Shown here in pieces: positions 24,557-35,616 of a stretch of DNA of 64,000 nt (position 1 is its first letter; every line of letters begins with the position of its first letter). Source of the DNA: Dromaius novaehollandiae (lineage: Eukaryota > Chordata > Aves > Casuariiformes > Dromaiidae); assembly GCF_036370855.1 (NCBI RefSeq), contig NC_088112.1:16546469-16610468 (forward strand). The letters run 5' to 3'. The translations under genes were made by a program, and so were the position numbers. Below the pieces are notes generated by a model. The model did no database searches, was not told the DNA's origin, and saw only the letters and a list, made by a program, of their open reading frames with translations.

Positions 24557-24775
24557 GGGTGATGGCAGGACTGCATTGACTTTGGGGTGGCAAATGCAGA
24601 TTCCCAGAGGGGCAGTGCTGGTTTGCAGGCAGGACAGACAGAAGCCTGCCAGGGGTGGGTTTGGGGGGCTGGTGGGCACACCTTCGTGGTGAGCCTGTAA
24701 CCCAAGCCCCAGCTGACGTGTGTGGCTGGCAAAGCCTCTGGAGAGATAGCTGCTTCCCATTTTATTTGCCCACAG
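24557..24775 (-). promoter_or_regulatory. Possible IL17B 5' UTR and TATA-like element
   Basis: Upstream of the inferred IL17B start codon on the minus strand, an AT-rich AAATAAAAT lies at about 24759-24767 in otherwise balanced DNA. It could be a TATA-type element giving a 5' UTR of about 170 bases. An upstream noncoding exon is equally possible. Confidence 0.3.
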
Positions 24776-27700
24776 TGCCCTCCCCAGCCTTCCCTCGCTC
24801 ACCCTTGAGCTGTGCTGCTGGTTTCTTTCCAGGCCCCACCCCAGAGATGGCTGCATGCTTGGAGGGATAGGTACACATTCAGCTTGGTGTACCTGGGGAG
24901 CTCTGGCTTGAAAGGGGCTTTAGAGATGAGACAGTCAAGAATGGGATCTTTATCCAAAGCCTCCTCTCCCTCCCTCTGTGCTCCAAGGACGGAGAGAGAG
25001 AAAGAAAGATGCTTTTTCCTTTCCTTCTCCCTCTGGCCTCGCCGGGCCGAGCTCCCGTGTGCTGACACCCGGCAGGCTGCCCAGCAGCAAACAAAGTTGC
25101 TTTCTGTAGCTCTGCTCCCTGCTATTCGTGTCCCTGCAGCTGGCTGTAGCTGCCCCCCACCCTGCCTGCAGCCGTGCCTCGGCCGGAGAAGCGCCGCTCC
25201 CGCCTGCGTGACGGCACATGGGGACCAGAGCCGACTGCTCTCCAAAGCACAGGCCAGTTTTTCCCTCCTGTGCTGGACTCTCCCATCTGACTGTCTCTGG
25301 TTTGTTCTCCCAGGCTGTTTTGTCCTGGCTGTGGCAGGCTTGGGAGCAATCAGTCTTGCAGACCAAAGCATGCGTCTCCAAAGTAAACAAACCCGGGCAG
25401 CCATCAATAAGCAAGAGTGTAAATAATTACATTAAAGAAGGAGAATGAGCGAGGGGTGCAGTCACCTACCAGGTTTGGAGTCCGCTCCATCGCAGCGGAG
25501 GGGTTGCCGGACGCCTTCGCTGCAGTGCGGCTGGCACAGGGTGAGCCAGGAAGCTAAAAAGGGAAAGCCCCAGCCCCCGGCTCCGCTTCGCCGGAGGTGT
25601 GTCCCCGAGGTGCCAGCGAGCCTGGGAGCTGGCAGGGCTGGGGGCCAGCGTGGTCTGGGACTCTGCCTCCCTCCTCCTCCTCCTCCTCCTCCTTGGGTGC
25701 TGGCTCCACCTGCGGCTCCAGTGATGGCCGGGCAACTGGGCCGGTGCTCAGACCAGGCAGCCTGGAGGGGGTCGCTCGGCAAAAACCTGGCCTGAGGGAG
25801 GGGATTTTGGGGCTCTGCTGCTGATGCCAGAGTAGTCCTGGCCCTTCGCAGGTCTGGGAGGGAGGTGACTCCTGGGGCTGGAGGATCTGGAGGCTCTGGG
25901 AAGCACTGGGCGTTGTGACCTGTGTCCTGCACCGATGTGGTGGTGTGCTTGTAACCTGGTGCTTCTCCTGCAGATCCCAGAGCGGTCCCCATGTGCCTGC
26001 CACCAGCTCCGCTGTCCCCAGGAGCAACGGTGGCTCGAACCCTTCTGCCCAACAGCGAGGCAATGGCACTGATTGCTTCCAGCTCCTGCGGTGTCTGTGT
26101 CCCCAAACCTTCCCCTTCTCCTGTCCCGGCCCCGGGCAGCCCCTGGCAGTGCCAAGCACGGGCTCAGCCGCAGGCAGACGCACCAGCTCTGCTTCCAGGG
26201 GTCTCCAGGCCAGGGCCCGGGGCTGCAGGGAGGTGGGTGTTATCGGCACGGGTGCTGGCTGCTTGCACGCGCCTGCTCTGGGGAGAGCTGGGGGCTGCTC
26301 TGGCTTCTCGGTGCCAAGTGTTAGCAATGCGGGGAGCTGGGTGCTGCGGTGCGGGAACCAGGGAGTGGTGGATGGTGGCTGTGACACCAGGTCCAGGGGT
26401 GGGGATTGTGCTGCCGGCTGGAGGTGGAAGGGTCTCTGCTAGGAGGGGGCTGGCAAGGGTTTCCAGCAGCCGGGCCTTGCAGGCAGCCCACCCGCCAGCC
26501 CTGGCCTGGGGTGTCCTTGTCCCTGCAGCCCAGGGCCCGTGCGGCCGTGTGCCACACGATGGTGCTGTCCTCCACCCAACCGCACGGGCATCCCTCCATC
26601 CCTGCACCCCGCCATCCCCGCACCCCCCATCCCTCCTCTCCCCTCCCCGTGCCCGGGCAGCCGTCCCACAGCCCCACCTCTTCTTGCACCTTCTGGGGCC
26701 GGGCTGGGGGCTCGGCTGCCCAGCGCACTGCCAGCCCCGCGGCAAGCGCCCAAACCGGCCAGCTGTGCTGCAGGGGAAGCAAGGATGCTTCAAGCTATTC
26801 GCCGTGCTCATGGAAAACAGGTTATTCCCTGCTTCTCTGGAGCTCCCTTTTACGTCTCTTAGTTCATTCCCCGCCAGGGCTATGGCCGGCTGCTGGAGGA
26901 ATGAGCAATGTCTCTCAGGAGTTTTCTGCTTTCCGTCCCCCTGCAATGGTGCTGTTCCCCCCACAGCCCGTCCAAGCCATGTGGAGCTGGGAGCTCCTCT
27001 CCCCATCACGGACAGCACTGGGGTGGCCCCAGGCCAGGCCAGATCCTCTCCCACAGCACCCTCCTCCCCACCAGCTTTCGTGGCTGCACTTCAGCGTTGC
27101 CCAACTCTCCACCTCTCCCCTTCCTGCAGTGGGGCACGTCCCCCATCTCCCTGTGTTAGAAGACCCTCATGCTTTGTAGGGTGGAGGGAGGCTTGTAGGA
27201 ACCCCCCAGAGCAGGGTCAACCTTATCGCATCTCTCCTTTTAGCTTCCTGCCGCTGCAGGGAGCTCAGCCAGGCTGCTCCCAGGAGCTGGGGAGCCCCAG
27301 GCCCTGTCAACGTCCAGGAGGACATTAGCCAGCATGTGTTTCGGGTCCTTGCCGCCCTCTTGGGTGAGGGCTGACACCAGGCACTGAGCACGTGTCCCTT
27401 TTGTCACCTTGGGCACCTGGCAGAGGGGATCCAGCCCTAGTAGCCTGGGCCCTGTGGCCACAACCCAGGAGCCACCCCCAGGCATTTCCAGGGGGCTGAG
27501 CCAGCTCCTTAGCTGCACCCCAACGATTTTGCCCCTATTTTGTGTCCCCACAAGAGGGGACAGCGAGAACCACCCAGGCAGGGCCACGCTGGCAGGCGCG
27601 ACGCACCTCCCGCCTCGACGGGGCTCTGGGCCACGTGGCCCCGTCTCCGGCCGCAGCATCCCGCAGGGGCACCCGCTGGGGCCGGGGCGCCCGGAGGGTG

Positions 27701-28439
27701 CCGGGGCGGCGCGCGCGCGTGTGCCGCAGCAGCCTGCGTTGTGTCAGCGCTCGGAAATGCTGTTTACACATGAGAGAGGCTCAGAGGCATCTGCGCTGGG
27801 AGCCAATTACCCAGTTTTGATCTTTTTTGGTGAAAAGGAAACCAGGGCTTTTCAGACATGGCCAAATTTGATAAGCTGGGGGAGGCGGGGGGCGGGCGGA
27901 GGCGGCCTTTCCCCACCGGCTTGGCGCGAGGGAAGGGGCTGGGTGCCTGTGGGCAGTTGGGCTGCGGCCAGCGCCCGGTGTGGGGGGCAAAGTGGGCTGT
28001 GGCGCCGCCAGAGCTGGGGGGCTCAGCCCCCGTGTCCCAGGCCGGGCAGCAAGGAAGGGCTGGGAAGCAGCAGGGCACATCCTGCCCCGCGGGCTGCCAT
28101 GCAGCGGGGCTGCAGGTGAGGGGGCTTGGACAGCCCTTGCACTGCGGTTCCCGTGCCGGTGCAAAATTTTCACCACCGAAGCATCGCTGCAGGGCTGCAG
28201 CATCGCCCATCTCCGCGCGATCCATGTTTTCCGCCCATCAAACGTAAGCGCAGCTCCAGCTAAGCGGCCTCTCCGCAGCAAGCACCGCGCCAGCATGGGA
28301 GGAGGGTGGTGATGGCCGGCCCGGAGGGGCGTGGGATGCCACCCCGTGCAGGGGCGACACAGAGGCATCCTGGCCATGGCCTGGCCCCATCCTTCGGCAG
28401 GTAGTGCCCGGTCCGGCTGCCGACCCCAGGCCTCTCCGC
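24776..28439. other. IL17B 5' flank, no gene recognised
   Basis: GC-rich DNA with no recognised coding exon. A (TCC)n/(CTC)n triplet run lies at about 25667-25693 and a CpG-rich patch at about 27590-27760. Several long open frames (for example 25991-27328 on + and 25554-26387 on -) overlap each other on both strands, are Pro/Ser/Gly/Ala-rich and resemble no known protein. They reflect stop-poor GC-rich composition. Confidence 0.5.
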
Positions 28440-28680
28440 TCGCGACCATATTTGCACAAACGCCTGCTCAACGCGTGAGCGGCTCCAGAGAAGCCCGGGC
28501 CAAAAAGGCTTATTTTAAGCTTGCTGGAAAAGAACATTGTTTGGTGGGAATTATAACTCCCCGTTCTCAAAAAAGGGAAAAACAAAAAGTGCTTAATTCT
28601 GCCGACTCCTTGAGTTGTATAAACACAGAGACATGTCCCGTCTGGAGAGGGAGGCCAGGAATTCATTACTGGCACCAAGC
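28440..28680. promoter_or_regulatory. AT-rich island, candidate regulatory element
   Basis: A block of A/T-rich motifs stands out from the surrounding GC-rich DNA. It includes CCATATTTGC (one base from a CArG box), GCTTATTTTAAGC, GAACATTGTTTGG (SOX-like), GGGAATTATAACTCC and AAAAAGTGCTTAATT. There is no open frame. It looks like a conserved noncoding element, but conservation cannot be checked here. Confidence 0.35.
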
Positions 28681-31600
28681 GGAGGTCGGCGCCCTCCCTC
28701 CCCCCTGTGCCCCCCCCCCCAGGGCATCGGTCAGTGGGACAGCGCTGGTCCCGTCCTCCGTCCCGTGACTGCTGCGGCGTCCCCAGAGTCCCCACCCTCA
28801 CCGGGAAGGGTTTTCCTGCGGGAGGGCTGGGCGCTGCTGGCTGCCCTTGGCCTGCCTGTCCCCCGGTTCTCGTGCCTGGACAGACGGGGCAGGCCTGGGG
28901 GAGCGGGATGGGCAGGGGCAGCAGGACGCCTGGGTCCTCACCTCCGGGATGCGGCTAAGGAGATGTTGGCAGATTCACCCTGCATCCTGGGCTTGGGTTC
29001 TGTAAAGATAACATGATTTCCATAACCACAACCCAGCTGTCTCGGCAGTACTTCTGCTTTTTGGGGAGGGGAGAGGGGAGATTCGTCACACTCAGGTCTG
29101 TCCGAGGGTGGGAGCGTCCGGCACATCCTGCCGCAGCCCCGCCGGCGCATCCATCACCCGCCGGCGTTTACAGCACGTCACCTGTTACATCTTCCAGACG
29201 TGCAGGTTTCTCCTGCCCGGCTTTTCTCCTGCCTTTTGTTTTCTTTTTCTTTCGGCTCTTGGAGACAGAGCACCTGATGGAAAAAGCCTGCTTGGACTCG
29301 CCTTCCTAGAAACACCCCGTCGCTTCCTTCCGCTTCCCCATCCTGGCGGGCAGAGCTCCCGATCCGGCCAGCTCCCCCGGCGCCGCTGCTGCTGCCGTGG
29401 TCCCATCCCACCCCACAAGCCCTGGGGCCCTCTCCAAGCTGGTCTGCAGATGTCACCTGCGCTGGTGCCAGCTGGGGCTTGCCAGAGGGGCCGCAGGGCC
29501 TCCAGCCTGCCTGGAGGAAGCCCCGGGCTGGTGCTGGCCCTGGCAGCTTATGGAAGGAGGCCACGATTTCTGGCCACCGAAGGAGGTGACAATTGCTCGT
29601 GCTGCCCAGGGTCTATATTGCCCAGTGGTGGCAATGGAGGAAGATGGTTGGGCTTGGTGAAAGGAGCACAGCAGGGACAAACCCTCGTCCCAGCAGAAAC
29701 CCCTCTGCCTTTTCCAGGTTTCCTCTTAGTGGCCCTGCATGAGACAGCACCATAGGATGGTCACAGCTGATCCAAGGCTCTTCTCTAGGCAAGGAGACTT
29801 CAGGGAGAGCCCAGGCACCCACCCAAGCACTGGTCCCGTCAGCCTGCTGACCCTGAAGAGCATCTGGCCCAAAGCCCTGCTCCCTCTCACGCTCCCTGGG
29901 TTGGGCGGATCAGGGCTTTGTGGTGTCTGGGTTGATCCCATGTGGGTGTAGAGAGGTGCAGGGTGTCAGGCTCTTTCTGTCTCCTGTCGAGGATCAGGTC
30001 TGGCTTGCCAAGTGCTGTGGTTCCACCTTTCCTGCAAATAACCAGCTGCTGAAGCACGGGATGGCAACCAGGCCTGGAGCATCTGCTGTCCTTTGGTGAT
30101 CAGCACAGACCCTGCTCTGCTGGACAACCACTGCGTGGAAGGGACCAACACCTGCATGTGCCCTCCTGCAGCACGGCCGCCTCTCACAGCCCCCAGCCCT
30201 TCAGGTGAGCTCCCATCGAGCCAGTGTTTCTTTGTGTCTCCAAACAGTGCCAGACTGATGTGATAGTGGTGCGGGGTGCGTGGAGAGCTTTTGAGCAAAA
30301 GTGACTCAGAAGGAGCTAGAAGAGCCGCCACGCATGGGGCAAAGGCACAGTGGCTGCAGGGTGGGGGACTTGGTCCTCACCAAGGTGCACCAGGTCGTTC
30401 CTGGCGAGAGGCAATGTCCCCACTTGAAGCACTTGCCTGGGCTCCAGCCTGCTGTGAGGAGGCAGATAAAAGCCAGCCTGGCCCTGTTTTGGCTGGTAGC
30501 ACAAGGACACACAACCCACCTCAGTCCTGCCCAGCCAGAGCGGCTGGGTTGGCTGCCTGGCACGGTGGCCTCGCTCTGGCCATGCTCACCGCTGCCTCCC
30601 CGCGAGACAGCCAAGACGCCACCCTAAGTTCAGCCTCCCAGTGGTTATTCCCTAATTGGGCCTGTCTCTGGTGGTCGGCCCAGCCAACGCTCTGCCTGCT
30701 TGCAATTTTATGGGCCATGAACACCCTAACATTTACATCTGTGTCTGTACCCAGCTCCTGCGGCAAAGCATTGCGCTGCCACACAAGCAGCTTCTAGAGG
30801 GGTCATTAAACGCCTCTCTGATTGCCATCCGCTCTCCAGCCCTCTGCGCGCCTCGCCTCTGTCCATACAGGCTGTGCCCATGCTGCCCATCAGTCCAGAG
30901 CATGAGGTCAATTCTGGGCTGCCAAATGGCTAGTTTTTGAGTTTCCCCCATGGCCTAAGCCAGCAAATTTAGTGGTCAGCCACTAGCTGCTGAGCCCTTT
31001 GGAGGAATGGTTGGATTTTATACAGGATGTTCAAAGGCAAGATGCAGGCCTGCCTGTGGTGCCCTCTGAGTCCCGGCTCCCTGCCGTGGGAAAGGTTTGC
31101 CCCCCAGCCCTGATGCTGTACACCACAGACCAGCTTGCAGTGATCCCTACTGCCCTCTCTGCAAGGACACAGGGCTGGAAGGACCTCTCTGAGTTGTTTC
31201 CAGGACAGTGATACCCTCAGGGTCTGTGAGGAGAAAGCATCTTATTTTTAGGGCTTTGGTAACTTTTGCTTGTGGGCAGGCATCCAAGCTGTAGTTTCCC
31301 AGGACAAGGCGTAGGGCTGAGGTAAATGGAAAGTTCTGCAATGCCAATGATGTCTTCTTCTGTGGGTCATTCTCAAGTCAAACCTCTCCTCCCCCAGCAC
31401 CACGTGCCTGCCACTCACCTGCCTGGATGTGGCTTTCTGGGCAGCCGTCTGGCAGGGATGGAGGGAGAAAACTGGAGATATCTGAACCTGGTCCCTGCAC
31501 AGGACCTGTGGGGCGCAGGTGGTCCTCCAGGGAGCACCTTTGCTGTTTCAGGTTGCAGTGGGGGGCACCAGGGAACAGTGGCCACTGCTGGCAGAAAGGC

Positions 31601-31839
31601 CTGGGGAGTGAACACTTTCCTCCCCAGAGATCTCAAGATGGCCCTGGGCAATGGACGGCTGTGGCATGGACAGGGACCCCCAGAAGCTCCCAAGAAGTTG
31701 CCACTGGGTGAAAACGTCTAGTTGCATGTCAGCCTGGGCTGGACTTGAAGTAAGGACAGAAGGTTTCCTGCCCCGTTCCCCATCCCCTGCTCGTATATGC
31801 TGCTGTTTCAGTGGTCTGAGATCAGGGCAGCGGAGGGAA
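28681..31839. other. GC-rich noncoding DNA, no gene recognised
   Basis: No recognised exon, RNA gene or preserved repeat. An RBPJ-type CGTGGGAA occurs at 31085 without other supporting sites near it. Confidence 0.45.
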
Positions 31840-32250
31840 GGGCTTTATAAAAGCAGCGCAGGCCAGTCCTGAAGGTCATCTTCAGAGCTGCTCCGGCCCG
31901 GGCTAACCCATTAATCACGCCGTCCTTCCCGGTGTAACTGAGACAACGCGTGCAACGGGGACGAGGGAGGCAGGTTCTGCCTGCTGCTGGATTTAACAAT
32001 ATATGGGCTGAGAAACTCCAGCCTTTCTCCAACAGCCCCTATCCAGTGTCATGCAGCAGATTAAAAGGCTGTAAATCTGGTGCGTTTGGATATTAGCTCA
32101 TCTCACTGGAGAGGGATTTCTGTTATCGCTGCCTAGGCTCCGGCGTCTCTCCACGAAGCCCAGAGCACACACGCACCCATCCACACGCCATCAGGCAATT
32201 AGCTGGGGTGTTAATTGGTAGACGTGCTTTTGTGAGGGAGGTCTCGAATG
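31840..32250 (+). promoter_or_regulatory. Candidate regulatory element with TATA box
   Basis: A perfect TATA box (TATAAAAG, 31846-31853) is followed by a run of A/T-rich motifs in GC-rich DNA: CCCATTAATCACG, GATTTAACAATATATGGG (one base off a CArG box), CAGATTAAAAGG, GGATATTAGC, GGCAATTAGC and GTTAATTGG. The homeodomain-type TAAT cores and near-CArG suggest an enhancer or alternative promoter of the miR-143/145 host transcript. No open frame is present. Inference only. Confidence 0.35.
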
Positions 32251-32499
32251 GAGAAGCACCCGCCCAATATACCCCCATGCCGGGAGGCAGCGGGGGCTAC
32301 GCCAGGTCCGTCGGAGCCCCCCGACATCCCACAGGGACAGCCCTCCTTCCCCAGGGCCGCTGGGACCCCCCGGGCCTCCGCGGCCAGCCAAGATGGGGCC
32401 GGAGGTCGGGGAGCGGGATGCAGAGGCAGCCGGGCAGCGCTCGCGTGGAGATACTGAAAGCAAAGCTGCCGCGCGGAAGACTCGCTGGGCAGCATCCTA

Positions 32500-32780
32500 G
32501 CGAGGCAGTAACAAAAACAAACCCGCTCCGAGGAATCCTGCTTTGCCCCAAATGTTTTTCTTATGGAGTTGTAATAAGACAAGAGTTGTAAAGATAGTAA
32601 CCTCCTAAACATTACCTTATTAAGGCTTCTTAGAAACCACAGGGCACGACCCTGCCGGGTCATGGAACAAGAGTGCAGCATCCAGCGAACAAACAGAGGC
32701 TAACGTTACATTTTTCACTTCATTTAGGAAACCTGGCTTCTAATTATAGGTTTTGTTTAATGGCAGCATTTAGCCGTGCT
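32500..32780. promoter_or_regulatory. AT-rich island, candidate regulatory element
   Basis: A block of about 280 bases rich in A/T motifs lies within GC-rich flanks, including GTTGTAATAAGAC, ACATTACCTTATTAAGG, TTCTAATTATAGG and TTTGTTTAATGG. There is no coding potential. Together with the block just upstream it may form one enhancer region. Confidence 0.3.
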
Positions 32781-35264
32781 CCAGCAGCAGCCAGCCCACC
32801 GGAGTAAGGGCTGCGTGTCTGCGCGCAGGGGCCGAGGGAGCTGGGGCGGGCGGAAGGGACCCCTGGGCGGCAGAGAACCGGGGGGGCTGGCGACTTGGCC
32901 GGGGATGGCTCGTGCCCCTCAAAGAGACCCCGCGGTCCTGGGGAGCACGCCACGTGCGCTGTCCCAGCTCTGTCCCACGCAGCCAAGCCGTAGCTGAGCA
33001 CCTCACCGCTCAGCACCAGCGGTGATGTGAGGTGGCCCCGCTCCTCCAGAGCAAGACATGGAGAAGGAGCCCGCTCGGCCTCCACAGAGCCCATGCTGGG
33101 CTGATGGGGGGGCCCTGTGCCAGGCCTGTCCCCCCCCAAGGCAGGGGACAAGGAGCACCACAAGGCAGGGCTGTGCACAGTGCAAATCCCCCGGCTTAGC
33201 TCAGGCTCAGCCCTGCTCTCCAGTGATGAGCAACAGGCCTGGTGGGAGCCAGCTGCTGCTGGGACGTGGTGACTTCGAGGTTTATCCTGCCGCGGGGACA
33301 CTGGATGTGTGTGTGTGCGGACAGAGATTTAAACAGGCTTTTTTTTTTTTTTCCCCCAATCTGCTGCCAGCAGCTCCAGCGGATGTCCTCCTCCGTGTCC
33401 TGCCTCTGAGGTCCCTGCTGGGGGACGCTGAGCAACCCAGGGGCTGTCCTGGGCAGTGGTGGGTGCTGGCCACAGTCCACCGGCCATGGCCAACACTGCT
33501 CGCCCTTACTCAGGTCCTCGCGGCCGCCCTGTCCCAGTTCCTGCTCTGCTCCCCCTGCGCCTGGCACTGCAGCAGCATCCCGGACATTTTGTCCCCTCCC
33601 TCGGGTCGAACCCGCTTGTCGGTGCAGCCTCTTCACCCTTGTTCTGCTTTCTGCTCTCTGCATGGTGGCACCCGTGGGCACCACCCCAGCCCTCCCACAA
33701 GACCCGCCAGCCCCCGCTGCCCCCGGCTGGGTGGGGAGCGGGGCAGAGCGCTCTGCTTCCCGCCGCCACCCGCTTGCAGCGTGAAATGACTTGACCCAGC
33801 TCCGTCTTTCCTCCACTCCATTTTCCTGTGCCTCTTTTCAGTGCGGTGGGGAGCGTTGCTCCACCGGCTGAGCAAAACCAGGCCAGCTGGTTCAAAGCGA
33901 GCTTTGCCGCTTTCCTCACGCCTTTCACCTCCTCCGCACGCGCTGGATCAGGCGCTGTGCAGCGCGGCTCTCCGAGAGCGGCAGAGGCCGGCGCAGCGAC
34001 GTCCCCTTTCCAGCCCTGACACCCTGAGACAGGGACTCGTGCAACCGCCCCAGGGGCTGCTTGATTTGCAAAGGCATGTGTGCAGGCAAGACAGGAGCGC
34101 TGCGCATTCGGGGGAGGATCCCACAGCACTGCGGGGAGCAGGGGCTTCGCTGCCAAGGCGGCGCGTGATGCTGGGGCCGGGGCAGCAAACGCCGGTGCTG
34201 GGATGCGGCGCACGATGCCAGAGGGGCCCCGGTGTCGGCTCTGGGGTTGTCCTCAGCTCGGAGGCTCTGGCGGGGACCCATCGCCTCCATTTTCTCTCCC
34301 GCTGGTGCCGGCGCCGTCCCGGCCCACGGGGGACCCTGCTCCTTGGGCCATGCTGCCCCACGGGGTCCTGCTCTGCATTTGTCCCCTCTATGGCTGGGGC
34401 AGCAAGGACGCAGCCACTGTGGCCATGGTGGGACCTTTGCAGGCACAAGACCTCAGAGATGGGCCCTTTGCTCCCCCCCCCGGGGAGCGACACCACCTGG
34501 AAAAACGCGGGGGGAGAAGCTATCGGCGCCTCCCATTTCAGTCCTTTCTGGCCCCCGGCTCCCCCCTGGTTATTGCTTTTGGCGGGGCGGAAGCCAGGAG
34601 CACGATGCGGGGCCCGGCGTGGGGCTCGTGGGCGGCCGGCAGTCCCGGGAGGCGGGTGCCGGGTGCTGAGCGCCCTTGGCGAGCCGTCAGCCGGCCGCCC
34701 ATTGCGGTCGCCCTCTGGGCCGGAGGGATGCCGTACGTGGTGCCACAGCCCCCCAGTCCGGCGCGGGCACCCTGAGGGGGCCCAGCAGTCCGCAGCGTCC
34801 CCGGCCCCGCTGCAGCTCACACGCCTTCATGGGTTTATTTTTTTTCCTTTTTTTTTTTTCTTTTTTTTAGGCCAGATGGAGCTTTTCAAAGTAATGGGAA
34901 TCACAAGCTACCTTCAGCCGGGCCAGGGAGCATCTCCGTTTCCTTCCCCCGGCCGGCGGGCCGGGCGCCAGCGCGTGGTCCCAGCGCGGCCAGCCGTCCC
35001 GCGCCAGCCCGGCGTCCCATGCGCGGCTCTGCCGCTCGGCGCCCGGGCCCGGGCGGCGCGGAGGAAGTCGGCTTTTGCAAACAACTTTCCCCGAGCGCGT
35101 CGCTGGCGTTCCCAGGCCGGGGCTGGCGGCAGCCCCCGGCCCCGCGGCCTCTCCTCCCCCTCTCTCCCCGCCACCCCTCCTTCCCGCGCTCCCTCTCGCG
35201 CTTAATGACTTCCACATGGGCCTCTGGCATCCTGAGCCAAGCCTCCCGGCATTGTCTGAAATCT
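32781..35264. other. GC-rich noncoding DNA upstream of host promoter
   Basis: No recognised gene. It contains T-tracts at about 33339-33352 and 34838-34869, and becomes CpG-rich from about 34560. Long overlapping open frames on both strands here are chance products of composition. Confidence 0.45.
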
Positions 35265-35475
35265 CCAAATTTAGAAGAAATATGAAAATTGTCAAGCAGC
35301 CCTTCCTTAGGGGGTAAAAGCAACACGGGGCCGAGCGGCCGCGGGTCAAGGCGGCGGCGCCACGTGACGGCCCCCCAGCCAATGGCTCCCCTCGGCGCCC
35401 CTGACAGATGCGGCCGTCGGCGGCCTGGCCTCCTTTCGCAGCTCATATAAGGTAAAAAGAAAAAGGTTTTTCCAG
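35265..35475 (+). promoter_or_regulatory. Promoter of the miR-143/145 host transcript (inferred)
   Basis: Ordered elements are a CArG-like CCAAATTTAG (35265-35274), an E-box/CRE-like CACGTGAC (35361-35368), a CCAAT box (35379-35383) and TATAAGG (35446-35452). The TATA box is embedded in TCATATAAGG, itself one base from a CArG box. The CCAAT-to-TATA spacing of 67 bp and the surrounding CpG island fit a real TATA promoter firing near 35475-35482. The strand and position point to the lncRNA that carries miR-143 and miR-145 (CARMN/MIR143HG in mammals), 12.6 kb downstream. The element matches are seen; the assignment is inference. Confidence 0.6.
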
Positions 35476-35477
35476 AT

Positions 35478-35616
35478 CCTGAGCGGCATGGAAGGAGTTT
35501 TCGCCGAGGACTCCCATGCCAGCTGCTTAAAAACCCCCGGCTGGCGCCGCCGGGGTCCCAGCGGCGGGTTATATGGGCAGGAGACGAGGCGGCGGCGTGG
35601 CCCTGGCACCCGGCAG
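35478..35616 (+). ncRNA. Probable first exon of the CARMN/MIR143HG-like host RNA
   Basis: This is the segment between the predicted start site (about 30 bases after the TATA box) and a strong splice donor, CAG then GTAGGT, at 35617. It contains a short open frame that runs on past the donor but encodes nothing recognisable. The mammalian host of miR-143/145 is a spliced, muscle-enriched long noncoding RNA. Downstream exons cannot be placed from sequence alone. Confidence 0.4.

Noticed and set aside
25991-27328. 445-codon + strand ORF and overlapping minus ORFs upstream of IL17B
   Set aside because: Low-complexity Pro/Ser/Ala translation, overlapping open frames on both strands, and no domain or homology. 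It reflects stop-poor GC-rich DNA.
33601-33618. tRNA T-arm-like CGGGTTCGACCCG on the minus strand
   Set aside because: No acceptor stem, A box or cloverleaf could be built around it.
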